Assembly (NCBI RefSeq): GCF_019976975.1
Contig: NZ_AP024630.1
Location: forward strand, 3,100,001-3,164,000
Direction of reading: 5' to 3'
Source of the DNA: Arthrobacter sp. NtRootA1
GTDB lineage: Bacteria; Actinomycetota; Actinomycetes; Actinomycetales; Micrococcaceae
DNA length: 64,000 nt
The number at the start of each line of letters is the position of its first letter. The stretch's first letter is position 1. Below are positions 8,690 through 17,848 of the stretch, piece after piece. Position numbers and translations under genes: made by a program. Below the pieces are notes generated by a model that saw only the letters and a program-made list of their open reading frames with translations, made no database searches and was not told where the DNA came from.

Positions 8690-10699
8690 TCAGCTGTCGC
8701 GGTTCTTGACGGCATCCACGATTCTGCGGACAGCCTCTGCCACGGGCACGCCGTTGTCCTGGCTGCCATCACGGAAGCGGAACGAGACAGCACCTGCCTC
8801 GGCGTCCTCCCCGCCCGCGATGAGGACGAACGGGACCTTGTCCTTGCTGGCCGTACGGATCTTCTTCGGGAAGCGGTCCGAGGAGATGTCCACTTCCGCC
8901 CGGATTCCCACTGCCTTCAACTGGTCCACGACGTCGAACATGTAGTCGTTGAACGCCTCGGCAACAGGGATGCCCACCACCTGGACGGGAGAAAGCCAGG
9001 CCGGGAAGGCGCCTGCGTAGTGCTCCGTGAGAACACCCATGAAGCGCTCCACCGAACCGAAGAGGGCACGGTGAATCATGACGGGACGCTGACGCGTTCC
9101 ATCTGCTGCCTGGTACTCCAATTCGAAGCGTTCAGGCAGGTTGAAGTCCAACTGGATTGTGGACATCTGCCAGGTCCTGCCGAGGGCGTCCTTTGCCTGG
9201 ACGGAAATCTTCGGCCCATAGAATGCTGCTCCACCCGGGTCCGGTACCAGGTCCAGCCCTGACGCCTCCGCAACCTCGGCGAGTGTGCGGGTTGCTTCCT
9301 CCCAGGCGGAGTCGTCACCCACGAACTTTTCCTCGTTCTTGGTGGAGAGCTCAAGGTAGAAATCGTCCAGGCCGTAGTCCTTGAGCAGGCCAAGGACGAA
9401 GTTAAGCGTGGTGGTGAGTTCGTCCTTCATCTGCTCGCGGGTGCAGTAGATGTGGGCATCGTCCTGTGTCATGCCACGGACGCGGGTCAGGCCGTGCACA
9501 ACACCGGATTTCTCGTACCGGTACACCGAGCCGAATTCGAACAGGCGCAACGGCAGTTCGCGGTAGGACCTGCCGCGTGAACGGAAGATCAGGTTGTGCA
9601 TGGGGCAGTTCATCGGCTTCAGGTAGTAATCCTGGGCGGGCTTGCGCACGGTGCCGTCTTCGTTGAGTTCGGCATCCACCTGCATCGGGGGGAACATGCC
9701 GTCCTTGTACCAGTCAAGGTGCCCGGAGACTTCGTAAAGGTGTCCCTTGGTGATGTGCGGGGTGTAGACGAATTCGTAGCCGGCATCCACGTGGCGCTGG
9801 CGGGAGTAGTCCTCCATTTCCTTGCGGATGATGCCACCTTTGGGGTGGAACACAGGGAGGCCCGAGCCGAGTTCGTCGGGGAACGAGAACAGGTCCAACT
9901 CCACACCCAGCTTGCGGTGGTCGCGGCGCTCTGCCTCGGCAAGGCGTTCCTGGTAGGCCTTGAGTGCTTCCTTGGTGGGCCATGCGGTGCCGTAGATTCG
10001 CTGCAGTTGCTGGTTGTTCTGGTTTCCCAGCCAGTATGCGGAGGACGAACGTGTCAGCGCGAAGGCATTGGAGATGATCCTGGTGTTGGGCAGGTGCGGT
10101 CCGCGGCAGAGATCGCACCAGACGCTGTCGCCACTCTTGCGGTCCACATTGTCGTAAATAGTGATGTCGCCAGCGCCGACTTCAACGTTGACGCCTTCGC
10201 CGGCGTCGGCGGCGTCGTTCTTCTTGCCCAACAGCTCCAGCTTGTAGGGTTCGCCAGCCATGGCTTCGCGGGCTTCTTCTTCGGTGACCACGCGGCGAAC
10301 GAACTTCTGGTTCTGGTTGATGATCTTCTGCATCATCTTTTCCAGCTGGCGCAGGTCTTCCGGGGTGAACGGCTCGGCGACGTCGAAGTCGAAGTAGAAG
10401 CCGTCAGTAATGTAAGGACCGATGCCAAGCTTGGCGTCAGGCCGCAGCTGCTGGACGGCCTGGGCCATAACGTGCGCGGTGGAGTGACGGAGAACGTTGA
10501 GTCCGTCAGGAGATTCAATGGTGACACCTTCGACGTCGGCACCCTCGGTAAGGACCTGGTCAAGGTCCTTGAGCACTCCATTGACACGGGCAACAACGAC
10601 GTCGCGGCGCTCGAAGAAGAGTTCCGCGCCGGTAGTCCCTTCCGTCACCTTGGTCTCTTCGCCATCGACGATGAGGGTGATCTGTTGGGCATCTGACAC
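8690..10699 (-). CDS. thrS: Threonine--tRNA ligase
   Basis: ThrRS charges tRNA-Thr. The 669-aa protein shows the N-terminal TGS domain (residues about 1-65), the editing domain with [11 protein letters not shown] (residues about 88-98) and the class II catalytic core with the zinc ligands in MNCPMH, DDAHIYC and MIHRALFGS, followed by the anticodon-binding domain. Start is GTG 10699 behind AGGAG. It is the first gene of a minus-strand unit with HIT and pgsA. The 120 bases upstream, before dnaE2, show no T-box-like structure that I can recognise. Confidence 0.97.
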   Translation of the reverse strand: MSDAQQITLIVDGEETKVTEGTTGAELFFERRDVVVARVNGVLKDLDQVLTEGADVEGVTIESPDGLNVLRHSTAHVMAQAVQQLRPDAKLGIGPYITDGFYFDFDVAEPFTPEDLRQLEKMMQKIINQNQKFVRRVVTEEEAREAMAGEPYKLELLGKKNDAADAGEGVNVEVGAGDITIYDNVDRKSGDSVWCDLCRGPHLPNTRIISNAFALTRSSSAYWLGNQNNQQLQRIYGTAWPTKEALKAYQERLAEAERRDHRKLGVELDLFSFPDELGSGLPVFHPKGGIIRKEMEDYSRQRHVDAGYEFVYTPHITKGHLYEVSGHLDWYKDGMFPPMQVDAELNEDGTVRKPAQDYYLKPMNCPMHNLIFRSRGRSYRELPLRLFEFGSVYRYEKSGVVHGLTRVRGMTQDDAHIYCTREQMKDELTTTLNFVLGLLKDYGLDDFYLELSTKNEEKFVGDDSAWEEATRTLAEVAEASGLDLVPDPGGAAFYGPKISVQAKDALGRTWQMSTIQLDFNLPERFELEYQAADGTRQRPVMIHRALFGSVERFMGVLTEHYAGAFPAWLSPVQVVGIPVAEAFNDYMFDVVDQLKAVGIRAEVDISSDRFPKKIRTASKDKVPFVLIAGGEDAEAGAVSFRFRDGSQDNGVPVAEAVRRIVDAVKNRDS

Positions 10700-10819
10700 G
10701 GGTGTCTCCTATTCATAGTGAAGGCTTCATAGCTTGTGGCGTACGGGGACCACAGCCAGCCACCGTCAATCGTATCCGTTCCGACGAAGGCGGCCAAAGC
10801 AGCGCGCCGACGACCCGAT

Positions 10820-13800
10820 TCAGCTCCCGAGGCCCGTGATGGCAAGGTTCCTGGAGATCCCCTCAAGGGGCCCTGAATGAGTGAATTCAGGCGGAAGCCC
10901 GACGCCGGGTGGCAGGACTTCGGCATACGGCAAAGTTTCCGGGCGGCTAAGGTCCCAGGCTTTGCTGGCACTGAGGCTGATTCCCTTGGGACCTGTTCTT
11001 CGCGTAGTTCCGCGGATCAGCAGAAGCCGGGTACCGAACAGGAGTGGACCCGATTCTTCCTGCGCTTCATGGAAGAAGACAGTATCCACGCAGCCTGTAC
11101 CGTCGTCGATGCTGATGAACACCACGCGGCGCCCACCACGCATGGGAGGTGTCTGCGTTGCGATCCGGACACCGGCAACCAGTACCTCGGTACCGTTCCG
11201 AAGACCCAAGAGCTTATCCGCCGTGGTGACGCCAAGCTTGTCCAGCAAAGGCCTATGACTTTCCATCAGATGCTCACTCACGTCCACTGCCATGAGATCA
11301 AGCTCTGCCCGCACGTTCTCCACCATGCTGGGCTCAGGTAATCCAGCAGCAAGATTCCGCAACTCCACATCACCAAGGGGTAGGGATAATTGCCCTTCAA
11401 TGACGCCGCTGCCTTTCTTGGAGGGACTGCCCTGGAGCGCTTGCAGGTGCTGCACCAGATCGGCACGGTTTGCAGTTCCGCCGGCATCCCGGTGCAGGGC
11501 ATCGAAGGCTCCGAGTTGGGCGAGCCTCTTGATATTCGGTTTGCTCACCCTGGCCCGGGACCTGAGATCCGCGAGGGAATCATATGGTTGACCAGCTACG
11601 ATCCGCTTCAGCTCCGCTCCCGATAGTCCATATATTCCATTCAGGCTCAAGCGAATGCCGAGCTTGCCGGAATTCTGGCCTTCCTGGATTCTTTCCACCC
11701 TGTATTCAGCCTGGCTGCGATTAATATCCAAGGGCAAGATGGGAATACCCAAGCGGCGGGCTTCAGCAACCAGCAGCCGTTTGGGGTACATCCCGGGGTC
11801 GTGTTCCCACAGCCCTGCAAGGAACGCTTCAGGGTGGTGCGCCTTTAGCCACGCCGATTGATAGGTGGGCACAGCAAAGGCAGCTCCATGGGCTTTGCAG
11901 AAACCGAAACTGCCGAAGGCTTTGAGGGTTCCCCACACTTTGTCCACGACGTCCGGGGAGTATCTCTTGATCGCTTCCCGACGGAAATACCTCTCTACCT
12001 CAGGTTCGTGGAGCTCGTCACCCAAGGCCCTTCGAAACTCGTCTGCCCGGTCCAAACCACAACCTGTCATGACATGGAAGGTCTTCAGGATCTGCTCATG
12101 GAAAACCGTGACGCCATGGGTTTCCTGCAAAACGGGCTTCAGGTCCGGATGTGGATAGACCTCTGGTGCGAAACCATGCCGGTGTTCAAGGAACGGGCGG
12201 ACCATATCCGACTTCATGGGGCCAGGGCGGAACAAGGAAATATCGATAATGAGGTCATTGAATTCCCGCGGCGCCATCTTCCCGATCAGCTCCCGCTGGC
12301 CAGGGGATTCAATCTGGAAGCAGCCCAAAGTGTGGGTACTGCGGATCAACTCATAGGTGGGCTCGTCGTCGAAAGGCACCGCGTTGAGATCAATCCTGCC
12401 GTCCGGGGCAATATAGTCCGGACCGGTGCCTCCCGCTTCCACCGGATGGTGGCCAGCCGCCACTACCTCCGCTTTGGACGGGTGCAGGCGGATAACTTCC
12501 CGCACCGCAAACGCCATGGCGCTTTGCATCCGCACACCCAGGACATCCAGCTTGAGCATGCCCATGGGATCCATGTCGTGTTTGTCGAACTGGCTCATGG
12601 GCAGCCCCAACCCGCTGGGCTGTACCGGGGTTCTGTCCAGGAGCGTGGCATCGCCCAGGATCACCCCGCACGGGTGCATGGAAATGTGCCGGGGAAGGCG
12701 GTCCAACCTTTCAGTGAGATCCACCAGTAGGTCCAACTGCTGGTTTTCCTCCATGCCCCCAGGCCCTTCACGGCCGGCCTCTACCCGTCCGGCAAATTCT
12801 CGGAGTTCAGGCTTTTCAACCAATGCCTCCCTGAATTTGCGCGCGGAGAACCGCCACAACTGCTTGGCAATTTCGCCGATTTCACCATCGTCCATGCCAA
12901 GAGCCATGCCGGCATCGCGGACAGCACCACGGGCCCTGTACCCGTTCTGCATGCTCATCAGCGTCACTCGTTCAGCTCCGAAGCGCTCGAAGATCTTCCG
13001 GTAGACGTTGTGCCGTTCGGCGCTTTCGACGTCAATGTCAATATCGGGAAGGGTGGATCGGCGACCCGAGAGGAAGCGTTCAAAAATGAGGTCATGCCGG
13101 ATGGGATCCACTTGGCTGATGTCGATCAGATAGTTGACCAGGCTGGAGGCCCCGGAGCCTCTGGCAGCTACCCGGACGCCCATCTCGATGATCATCCTGG
13201 ATACTTCCGCAACAGTGAGGAAGTAGGAGGCAAAGCCGAGTTTGTCGATGATCCCCAGCTCATGCTGCAACCGCGAGCGCATCTGTATTTCCGCATTGCC
13301 GTTGATGCCGGGGAATCGCCGGGTGATTCCTGCCTCGCATCGTTGGGTGAGTTCCACCATGGGGTCGCGTTCGATGCCGATGATGGAAGCTTCGGGAACA
13401 ACGGGCTTTTTCCATCCCATGTCCAGGACGGGATCGATACGGCATTTGTCTGCGAGCGCTTCTGTGTTGGAGAGCAGTTTGTTCAGCCCCGCTGCTCCTT
13501 GCCCTGCCGCGCCCATGATTTCCTTGCCGAGTTGGAGCATTTGTTGGGCGTTTTTCAACCACCCCTGCCCAGTTGGTTGCAGCAGGCCGGTTGGTTGCAG
13601 CAGGGGGGTCGATGAGAGTTCAGGGAGGGATTTTAGGGTGCGCGCGGAGTCCAGGACGTCTGCGGTGGGGGCGCCGTCCTGGGCGCAGTAGCGGACGGCG
13701 TTGCTGAGGATGGCGGGGACGTTGTATTCGAGGGCGAGCTTGAGCATGCGTACGGCGTGGGCTGTGCTGAGGGGTTCTCCAGGAGCGCTGAGGTGGGATA

Positions 13801-14353
13801 CGGCTTCGGCGACGATTGTCCCGGGCGGCATGGCGTCGATCCATTGTTTGAAGAGTGTGCGGGGCCGAAGATATTTCCGTCCTCCCATGGCGCGGCCTAC
13901 ATCGGAGTCCGGTCCTATGAGGACGGTCAACACGGGCTTGAGGGTTTGCGTGTCCAGTGTCCGCGATGCGAGTTCTGCCCTGGTTACGGCGACGGGCACT
14001 ACTCCCCCGGCTTTGCCGGAGGTGCGGGCATGGGCGTCCGAAATGAGTCGGCAGAGAGCGCGATAGCCGGCGCCGTTGTTGTTGCCGTGGGCGAGTACGA
14101 CGACGCGGCCCGCTACTTGGGTGCGGTGGTCGCCGTCGTCGTCGAATATTGCCAGGTCCACGCCGATGATGGGGTCGATACCGGCGTCCATGCATGCTTT
14201 GAGGTGCTTGATGGTGCCGTACAAGCCATCCCGGTCTGTGCAGGCGAGCGCTGTTGCGCCGTCTGCTGCGGCTGACTGGGCAAGTTCGTCCGGCCAGGAG
14301 ACGCCGTAGTGGGCGCTGAAGGCTGTGGAGACGTGCAGGTGTGTGAAGCTCAA
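10820..14353 (-). CDS. dnaE2: Error-prone DNA polymerase III alpha subunit DnaE2
   Basis: A C-family polymerase used for mutagenic translesion synthesis. The 1177-aa protein starts THLHVSTAFSAHYG (PHP domain) and has the polymerase motif PDIDIDVES near residue 435 with the third acidic residue in KLDVLGVRM, plus GCFQIESPGQR, FHEQIL and the C-terminal OB region. It lacks the C-terminal replicase tail of DnaE1. Three bases separate it from the DUF6504 gene, which has an SOS box upstream, so expression is probably damage-induced. Odd: a perfect tandem LLQPTG-LLQPTG at about residue 250, and no imuA/imuB next to it. Confidence 0.94.
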   Translation of the reverse strand: MSFTHLHVSTAFSAHYGVSWPDELAQSAAADGATALACTDRDGLYGTIKHLKACMDAGIDPIIGVDLAIFDDDGDHRTQVAGRVVVLAHGNNNGAGYRALCRLISDAHARTSGKAGGVVPVAVTRAELASRTLDTQTLKPVLTVLIGPDSDVGRAMGGRKYLRPRTLFKQWIDAMPPGTIVAEAVSHLSAPGEPLSTAHAVRMLKLALEYNVPAILSNAVRYCAQDGAPTADVLDSARTLKSLPELSSTPLLQPTGLLQPTGQGWLKNAQQMLQLGKEIMGAAGQGAAGLNKLLSNTEALADKCRIDPVLDMGWKKPVVPEASIIGIERDPMVELTQRCEAGITRRFPGINGNAEIQMRSRLQHELGIIDKLGFASYFLTVAEVSRMIIEMGVRVAARGSGASSLVNYLIDISQVDPIRHDLIFERFLSGRRSTLPDIDIDVESAERHNVYRKIFERFGAERVTLMSMQNGYRARGAVRDAGMALGMDDGEIGEIAKQLWRFSARKFREALVEKPELREFAGRVEAGREGPGGMEENQQLDLLVDLTERLDRLPRHISMHPCGVILGDATLLDRTPVQPSGLGLPMSQFDKHDMDPMGMLKLDVLGVRMQSAMAFAVREVIRLHPSKAEVVAAGHHPVEAGGTGPDYIAPDGRIDLNAVPFDDEPTYELIRSTHTLGCFQIESPGQRELIGKMAPREFNDLIIDISLFRPGPMKSDMVRPFLEHRHGFAPEVYPHPDLKPVLQETHGVTVFHEQILKTFHVMTGCGLDRADEFRRALGDELHEPEVERYFRREAIKRYSPDVVDKVWGTLKAFGSFGFCKAHGAAFAVPTYQSAWLKAHHPEAFLAGLWEHDPGMYPKRLLVAEARRLGIPILPLDINRSQAEYRVERIQEGQNSGKLGIRLSLNGIYGLSGAELKRIVAGQPYDSLADLRSRARVSKPNIKRLAQLGAFDALHRDAGGTANRADLVQHLQALQGSPSKKGSGVIEGQLSLPLGDVELRNLAAGLPEPSMVENVRAELDLMAVDVSEHLMESHRPLLDKLGVTTADKLLGLRNGTEVLVAGVRIATQTPPMRGGRRVVFISIDDGTGCVDTVFFHEAQEESGPLLFGTRLLLIRGTTRRTGPKGISLSASKAWDLSRPETLPYAEVLPPGVGLPPEFTHSGPLEGISRNLAITGLGS

Positions 14354-14356
14354 GGT

Positions 14357-14701
14357 TCAGGCGGCTTCGTCTGGTTCGACTGCTTGGGCCGGTGCGGCGT
14401 CGTGGATACGCAGAAGCCGCCAGCGGCCGCTGGCGAGATGGCGGACGAGGTCAAGGGTGATGGTTGGGCCGGGTTGCTCTTCGTCCTGCGGGCGATGGAG
14501 TTGGACCCGCCAGATCTCGTGGTCCACCAAGCCTGCGCCGCTTCCCAGTGGTGCCCGGCTTTCTTCTACCCACCATTGGCGTCGTTCATACCATCTGAGG
14601 GGTTCGTTGATGACGACGTAGCGGGTTCCTTTCCACTGGATTTCCTGCGGCTGGCCAACATCCGTGCAGATGACGTCCACGGACTCACTGAAAAGCCCCA
14701 T
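14357..14701 (-). CDS. DUF6504 family protein, cotranscribed with dnaE2
   Basis: A 114-aa protein starting MGLFSESVDV, eight bases after AAGGAG. The middle has IQWKGTRYVV, RWYERRQWW and WRVQL, the tryptophan-rich core seen in the small protein encoded beside DnaE2/ImuB in actinobacteria. Its biochemical role is unknown. The longer in-frame ORF upstream to 14932 crosses the SOS box and is rejected. Position between an SOS box and dnaE2 makes it part of the translesion unit. Confidence 0.75.
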   Translation of the reverse strand: MGLFSESVDVICTDVGQPQEIQWKGTRYVVINEPLRWYERRQWWVEESRAPLGSGAGLVDHEIWRVQLHRPQDEEQPGPTITLDLVRHLASGRWRLLRIHDAAPAQAVEPDEAA

Positions 14702-14760
14702 ATCCACACTCCTTGCCTGTGAGCATCGCCCTGGATCTAAGATCATCGCTAAATCATGAT

Positions 14761-14776
14761 TCGAATGTATGTTCGA
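14761..14776. promoter_or_regulatory. LexA SOS box upstream of DUF6504-dnaE2
   Basis: TCGAATGTATGTTCGA matches the Gram-positive/actinobacterial SOS box (TCGAAC-N4-GTTCGA) in all but one of 12 defined bases. It is 60 bases before the DUF6504 start and 34 bases past the stop of the monooxygenase gene, so the dnaE2 unit is its only plausible target. Confidence 0.8.
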
Positions 14777-14810
14777 ATATATCCAGTTTACGCCGCCCCT
14801 CCGACAAAAC

Positions 14811-15902
14811 CTACTGGGAAGTTTTGCTCCTTCCGGGCGCCTTGGGCTTTCGATTGACAGCGGGCTTTCGATTGACAGCGGACTTTCGCTTGGCAGCAAG
14901 GTCGAGCAGCTTGTCGCGCAGGGGTTGCGCACCTTCTGCGAGCGCCACGCGCATCATCAAGGATGAACCGATGCGGTATTGCTGGGTCCGAAGAACGCGC
15001 TGACGGTTGTAGGCATCGAGGGCCTCGTCCAGGGGCAGGGTGTTGACGAGCTTACCCAAGGCGACGGCGTCTATCAGCGACTCACAGGCGCCTCGCCCGA
15101 GGTTGGGAGCCATGGCGTGGGCTGCGTCGCCGATGAGGACCACATTGCCCCGCGAATAACGCCGCAGCGGCGGGGTGGTCCAAATGCGTTGTGCCAATGA
15201 TGTTTCGGGTGTCGCTACCCGCAGGACATGCTGGATTCCCTGCGAGTGCCCGGCGTAGCGGCGGCGCGTCACCGCAAGGGCTTCGCCGACGTCAATTCCC
15301 TCGGGCCCCATCCCGGAGCGGAAGGATGCATACCAGTTGGTTCCGCCGCTTGAAGGGCCTATGCCAAAGAGGTCTCCGCACCCCCAATACTCACCTATGG
15401 TTTCGCTGTCCGGTTCCTCGGCAATGACGCCTCGAACGGCGAGGTAAGGTGTCAGCTTGGCCGCACGCGATTGGCCCCACACGGAGCGCCTCACCATGCT
15501 GTGTACCCCATCCGCAGCCACTATCAAGTGGGCGTCGCTTGGGACCGCGTCCAGCTTTTCGATGCGTCGTTGGACTGTTGAGGGTACGGCTGAGTCGAGG
15601 AGCCGAAGGAGCGTGTGGCGTGCTGCGCCCACAAGGTTCTGCCCTTCCACACTCAGCCACGGCACTCCTATGGCACTCCGGAGCGCGCCACCCCTGATGA
15701 CGGGGCTGTTTTCCCGGACGGCGCCAAGGATCCCCAATGTGGCCAGGGCCTCCTGGGCTTCGGGCCACATGGCCAGGGTCGTTCCTACTGCCGGGAGGCC
15801 GGCCCGCTGCTCGTACACAGTGACATGAAACTGGCTGGGATCAAGAGTTCCTGCCAAGGCGAGGCCTGCTATGCCACCACCGACGATTTCCACCTTTTTC
15901 AT
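14811..15902 (-). CDS. FAD-dependent monooxygenase (PHBH/UbiH fold)
   Basis: A 363-aa flavoprotein with the N-terminal dinucleotide motif GGGIAGLALAG, a DG motif in VAADGVHSMVRR (about residue 133) and the second FAD motif VLIGDAAHAMAPNLGRG (about residue 273). This is the layout of aromatic or secondary-metabolite hydroxylases. The Lys/Arg-rich C-terminus contains a short duplication, AVNRKP-AVNRKP. It is divergent from a TetR regulator across 58 bases that hold a perfect 16-bp palindrome, so it is almost certainly that regulator's target. The substrate cannot be inferred. Confidence 0.85.
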   Translation of the reverse strand: MKKVEIVGGGIAGLALAGTLDPSQFHVTVYEQRAGLPAVGTTLAMWPEAQEALATLGILGAVRENSPVIRGGALRSAIGVPWLSVEGQNLVGAARHTLLRLLDSAVPSTVQRRIEKLDAVPSDAHLIVAADGVHSMVRRSVWGQSRAAKLTPYLAVRGVIAEEPDSETIGEYWGCGDLFGIGPSSGGTNWYASFRSGMGPEGIDVGEALAVTRRRYAGHSQGIQHVLRVATPETSLAQRIWTTPPLRRYSRGNVVLIGDAAHAMAPNLGRGACESLIDAVALGKLVNTLPLDEALDAYNRQRVLRTQQYRIGSSLMMRVALAEGAQPLRDKLLDLAAKRKSAVNRKPAVNRKPKAPGRSKTSQ

Positions 15903-15960
15903 GATGCCAATGTACTACTACATTTGTAGTAATGGTGAGGTAGAAGACTAGACTTTCGCC
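15903..15960. promoter_or_regulatory. Divergent promoter-operator of FAD monooxygenase and TetR
   Basis: TACTACATTTGTAGTA at 15916-15931 is a perfect 16-bp palindrome. Rightward, TAGACT at 15949-15954 is six bases from the tetR ATG; leftward, TACATT (15914-15909 on the minus strand) is six bases from the monooxygenase ATG. Both transcripts would be leaderless. The operator abuts the leftward -10 box and overlaps a TTGTAG at 15925-15930 that could serve as rightward -35. Confidence 0.7.
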
Positions 15961-16500
15961 ATGCCTGACAGACGAACCGACCTTGCCGACGCGGCCCTCG
16001 CCGTGGTGGCCGCTAAAGGCCTCAAGGGACTGACCCACCGGGCCGTTGACGCCGAAGCCGGCGTGGCCGTCGGAACGACCTCCAATTACTTCCGCAACCG
16101 TGCCGCTTTGGTGGCTGCCGCCGTCGACCGCGTTGAAGAACACGACTCGCTCCTGCTCCAGCAGCAGGGTGGATCCGAATTCCCGACGTCGGTAGCCGCC
16201 TTGGCGGAACAGCTCGCGGGAGCGCTGCTCCGGCTCGCGAACAATCACGCTGAACTGACCCGGGCACGATTCACCTTTGCCCTGGACCAACCCGAGGTGG
16301 TGGCCGCCGGGCACCAGAGGATGCTTTCAGCTCTTGAACAGGTGCTCGATTCCATGGGAATTCCTGACCCAAGGGCCCGCGCAGAAGCGGTAGCGGACTA
16401 CGGCGACGGATTGGCCATGCATCTCCTGACGGCACGCCGCGGCCAGGCGGTGGATCAACCGACAATCGCAGCCAACGTCCGGCGACTCTTGGAGGGATGA
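15961..16500 (+). CDS. TetR/AcrR family transcriptional regulator
   Basis: A 179-aa repressor with the TetR helix-turn-helix in the first 50 residues (LTHRAVDAEAGVAVGTTSNYF, recognition helix at its end) and an all-alpha ligand domain after it. It is divergent from the FAD monooxygenase gene and lies beside a palindromic operator, the classic arrangement of a substrate-sensing local repressor that controls itself and the enzyme. ATG 15961 is chosen because the TetR domain starts at once and the -10 spacing fits a leaderless transcript. Confidence 0.88.
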   Translation: MPDRRTDLADAALAVVAAKGLKGLTHRAVDAEAGVAVGTTSNYFRNRAALVAAAVDRVEEHDSLLLQQQGGSEFPTSVAALAEQLAGALLRLANNHAELTRARFTFALDQPEVVAAGHQRMLSALEQVLDSMGIPDPRARAEAVADYGDGLAMHLLTARRGQAVDQPTIAANVRRLLEG

Positions 16501-16545
16501 AGCAAAGGGGTGGACGCGGGCGGGTCCACAGAGCAGGATTGTGGC

Positions 16546-16935
16546 ATGAGTACCAATGACGCACTCCTGAAGCAGGTCAGTATCTCCGCCGCAGATGACA
16601 ACCTCGTTGCGAGATTCGAAATCGAAGGCAACATACCGGGCTCCGGCGCTTATGTCGTGGGCCTTGTTGCTGCCAGCGAGGACTATTCCTCCCAACGCAG
16701 GCTGGGCATTGAATTCATGAATGGAGAAGCGATCTCGTTCTACTCCTTCAACCACTCACTCAGTGCCGAGGAAAACTATGACATCAAGGGCGTGGAACAC
16801 TCTGGAAACGTGATCACCGGAAACTTTCCGATGTCCGCCATCCATGGACTCAGTAAAGGCCACGTCATGACGGCCTTCAGCGAGGCGGATGGCCGCGAGT
16901 TCCAAGCCGGCGTTCCGGTCACGGAAGCGCTCTAG
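16546..16935 (+). CDS. Hypothetical protein (129 aa)
   Basis: I do not recognise a family. From ATG 16546 (MSTNDALLKQV) the protein is acidic, free of cysteine, has no signal peptide or membrane segment, and alternates short hydrophobic strands with polar turns, suggesting a small beta-rich fold. CAGGAT at 16534-16539 is six bases before the ATG, another possible leaderless start. Its stop codon directly abuts the stop codon of the SRAP gene on the other strand, with no spacer. Confidence 0.6.
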   Translation: MSTNDALLKQVSISAADDNLVARFEIEGNIPGSGAYVVGLVAASEDYSSQRRLGIEFMNGEAISFYSFNHSLSAEENYDIKGVEHSGNVITGNFPMSAIHGLSKGHVMTAFSEADGREFQAGVPVTEAL

Positions 16936-17700
16936 CTAGAAAAGGCCCTCTACCGGTTCAATGAGTTCCGGTCCGTTGTTGCGGACATTGCCGACGGCGG
17001 CACCCACCGCGTCGAGCGTCCAGCTGGCAGCGGCGTCGTGCGCCTTTGACCGCACCAGATCCACGAGGCCGGCCGCATCATCTTCGCGCGGATTCAACCA
17101 GGCTTCCATCGTGTCCTTGCTCATGGGCAATGGAACGCGGTCATGCAGGGCAGTCAACTCATCGAACACCGAGGCACTGCGCCGGGTAATGGCCGACTCG
17201 GCCGTCGGGGTGTCTGCCGTGAGAATCGACATGGACAGCAACCAACGGGCCGGATCATCATCAGACGCTGACTGGTCCCGCCACCACTCATACAACCCGG
17301 CAAACACCACACCCCCACCATCCGCAGGATGCACGTAGTACGGCTGCTTGCTTTTTCCTTCGCCCTTCTTCCACTCGTAATAGCCATCGGCAGGAACAGC
17401 GCACCGCCGGGCCGCAGCAGCTTTTCGGAAGGACGGTTTCTCCAGGAGGGTCTCACTGCGGGCATTAATCAGGCGTGCGCCGCCTTTGGGATCTTTCGCC
17501 CACGAGGGCACCAAACCCCAGCGCGCAACGTGCAACTGCCGCTTCAGCCCATCGTCCACGAGCCTTTCCAGGACAATCGGAACAGCATCCGTTGGAGCTA
17601 CATTCCACGATTTCTCGAGGGCGATCTCCTTTTCAAGTTCGGCATCAAAGTCGGCCAGCAGGTCCCCCACGGCACGGGCCATCACATAACGTCCACACAT
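16936..17700 (-). CDS. SRAP (SOS response-associated peptidase, YedK/HMCES) family protein
   Basis: SRAP proteins crosslink covalently to abasic sites in single-stranded DNA through Cys2. Starting at ATG 17700 the protein begins MCGRYVM, leaving Cys2 in place after methionine removal; the upstream extension to 17895 would bury it and is rejected. Other family residues are present: Asn in INARSET, Glu in GYYEWKKG and His in LHDRVPLPM (usually HDRMP, here changed to HDRVP). Length 254 aa is normal. There is no SOS box in front of it. Confidence 0.92.
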   Translation of the reverse strand: MCGRYVMARAVGDLLADFDAELEKEIALEKSWNVAPTDAVPIVLERLVDDGLKRQLHVARWGLVPSWAKDPKGGARLINARSETLLEKPSFRKAAAARRCAVPADGYYEWKKGEGKSKQPYYVHPADGGGVVFAGLYEWWRDQSASDDDPARWLLSMSILTADTPTAESAITRRSASVFDELTALHDRVPLPMSKDTMEAWLNPREDDAAGLVDLVRSKAHDAAASWTLDAVGAAVGNVRNNGPELIEPVEGLF

Positions 17701-17758
17701 GGGAACAGTCTGCCGTGTCGCCCAAGGACACACCAGCCCGGAATGTGACGTAACCCCG

Positions 17759-17800
17759 ATTCCCGGCCTCACGGGAATTATTGGGCTGCAGGTTACGGTT
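17759..17800 (+). promoter_or_regulatory. Candidate SigH/SigR-type promoter of mycoredoxin with inverted repeat
   Basis: GGGAAT at 17773-17778 and CGGTT at 17796-17800, 17 bases apart, match the GGGAAY/CGTT layout of thiol-stress sigma factors SigH and SigR. The -35 element is also the right arm of ATTCCCG-N6-CGGGAAT (17759-17778). Mycoredoxin genes are known members of such regulons. A leader of about 40 bases would precede the GTG at 17849. Confidence 0.45.
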
Positions 17801-17848
17801 GATACCAACGAATCACCCGTGGAAACGACCAATACTGAGGAGAGCTCT

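Noticed and set aside
9596..10696. 366-codon plus-strand frame
   Set aside because: Antisense to thrS; no start signal and no family motif.
10700..10819. Possible T-box leader of thrS
   Set aside because: The region is only 120 bases and shows no specifier loop or TGGN antiterminator that I can find.
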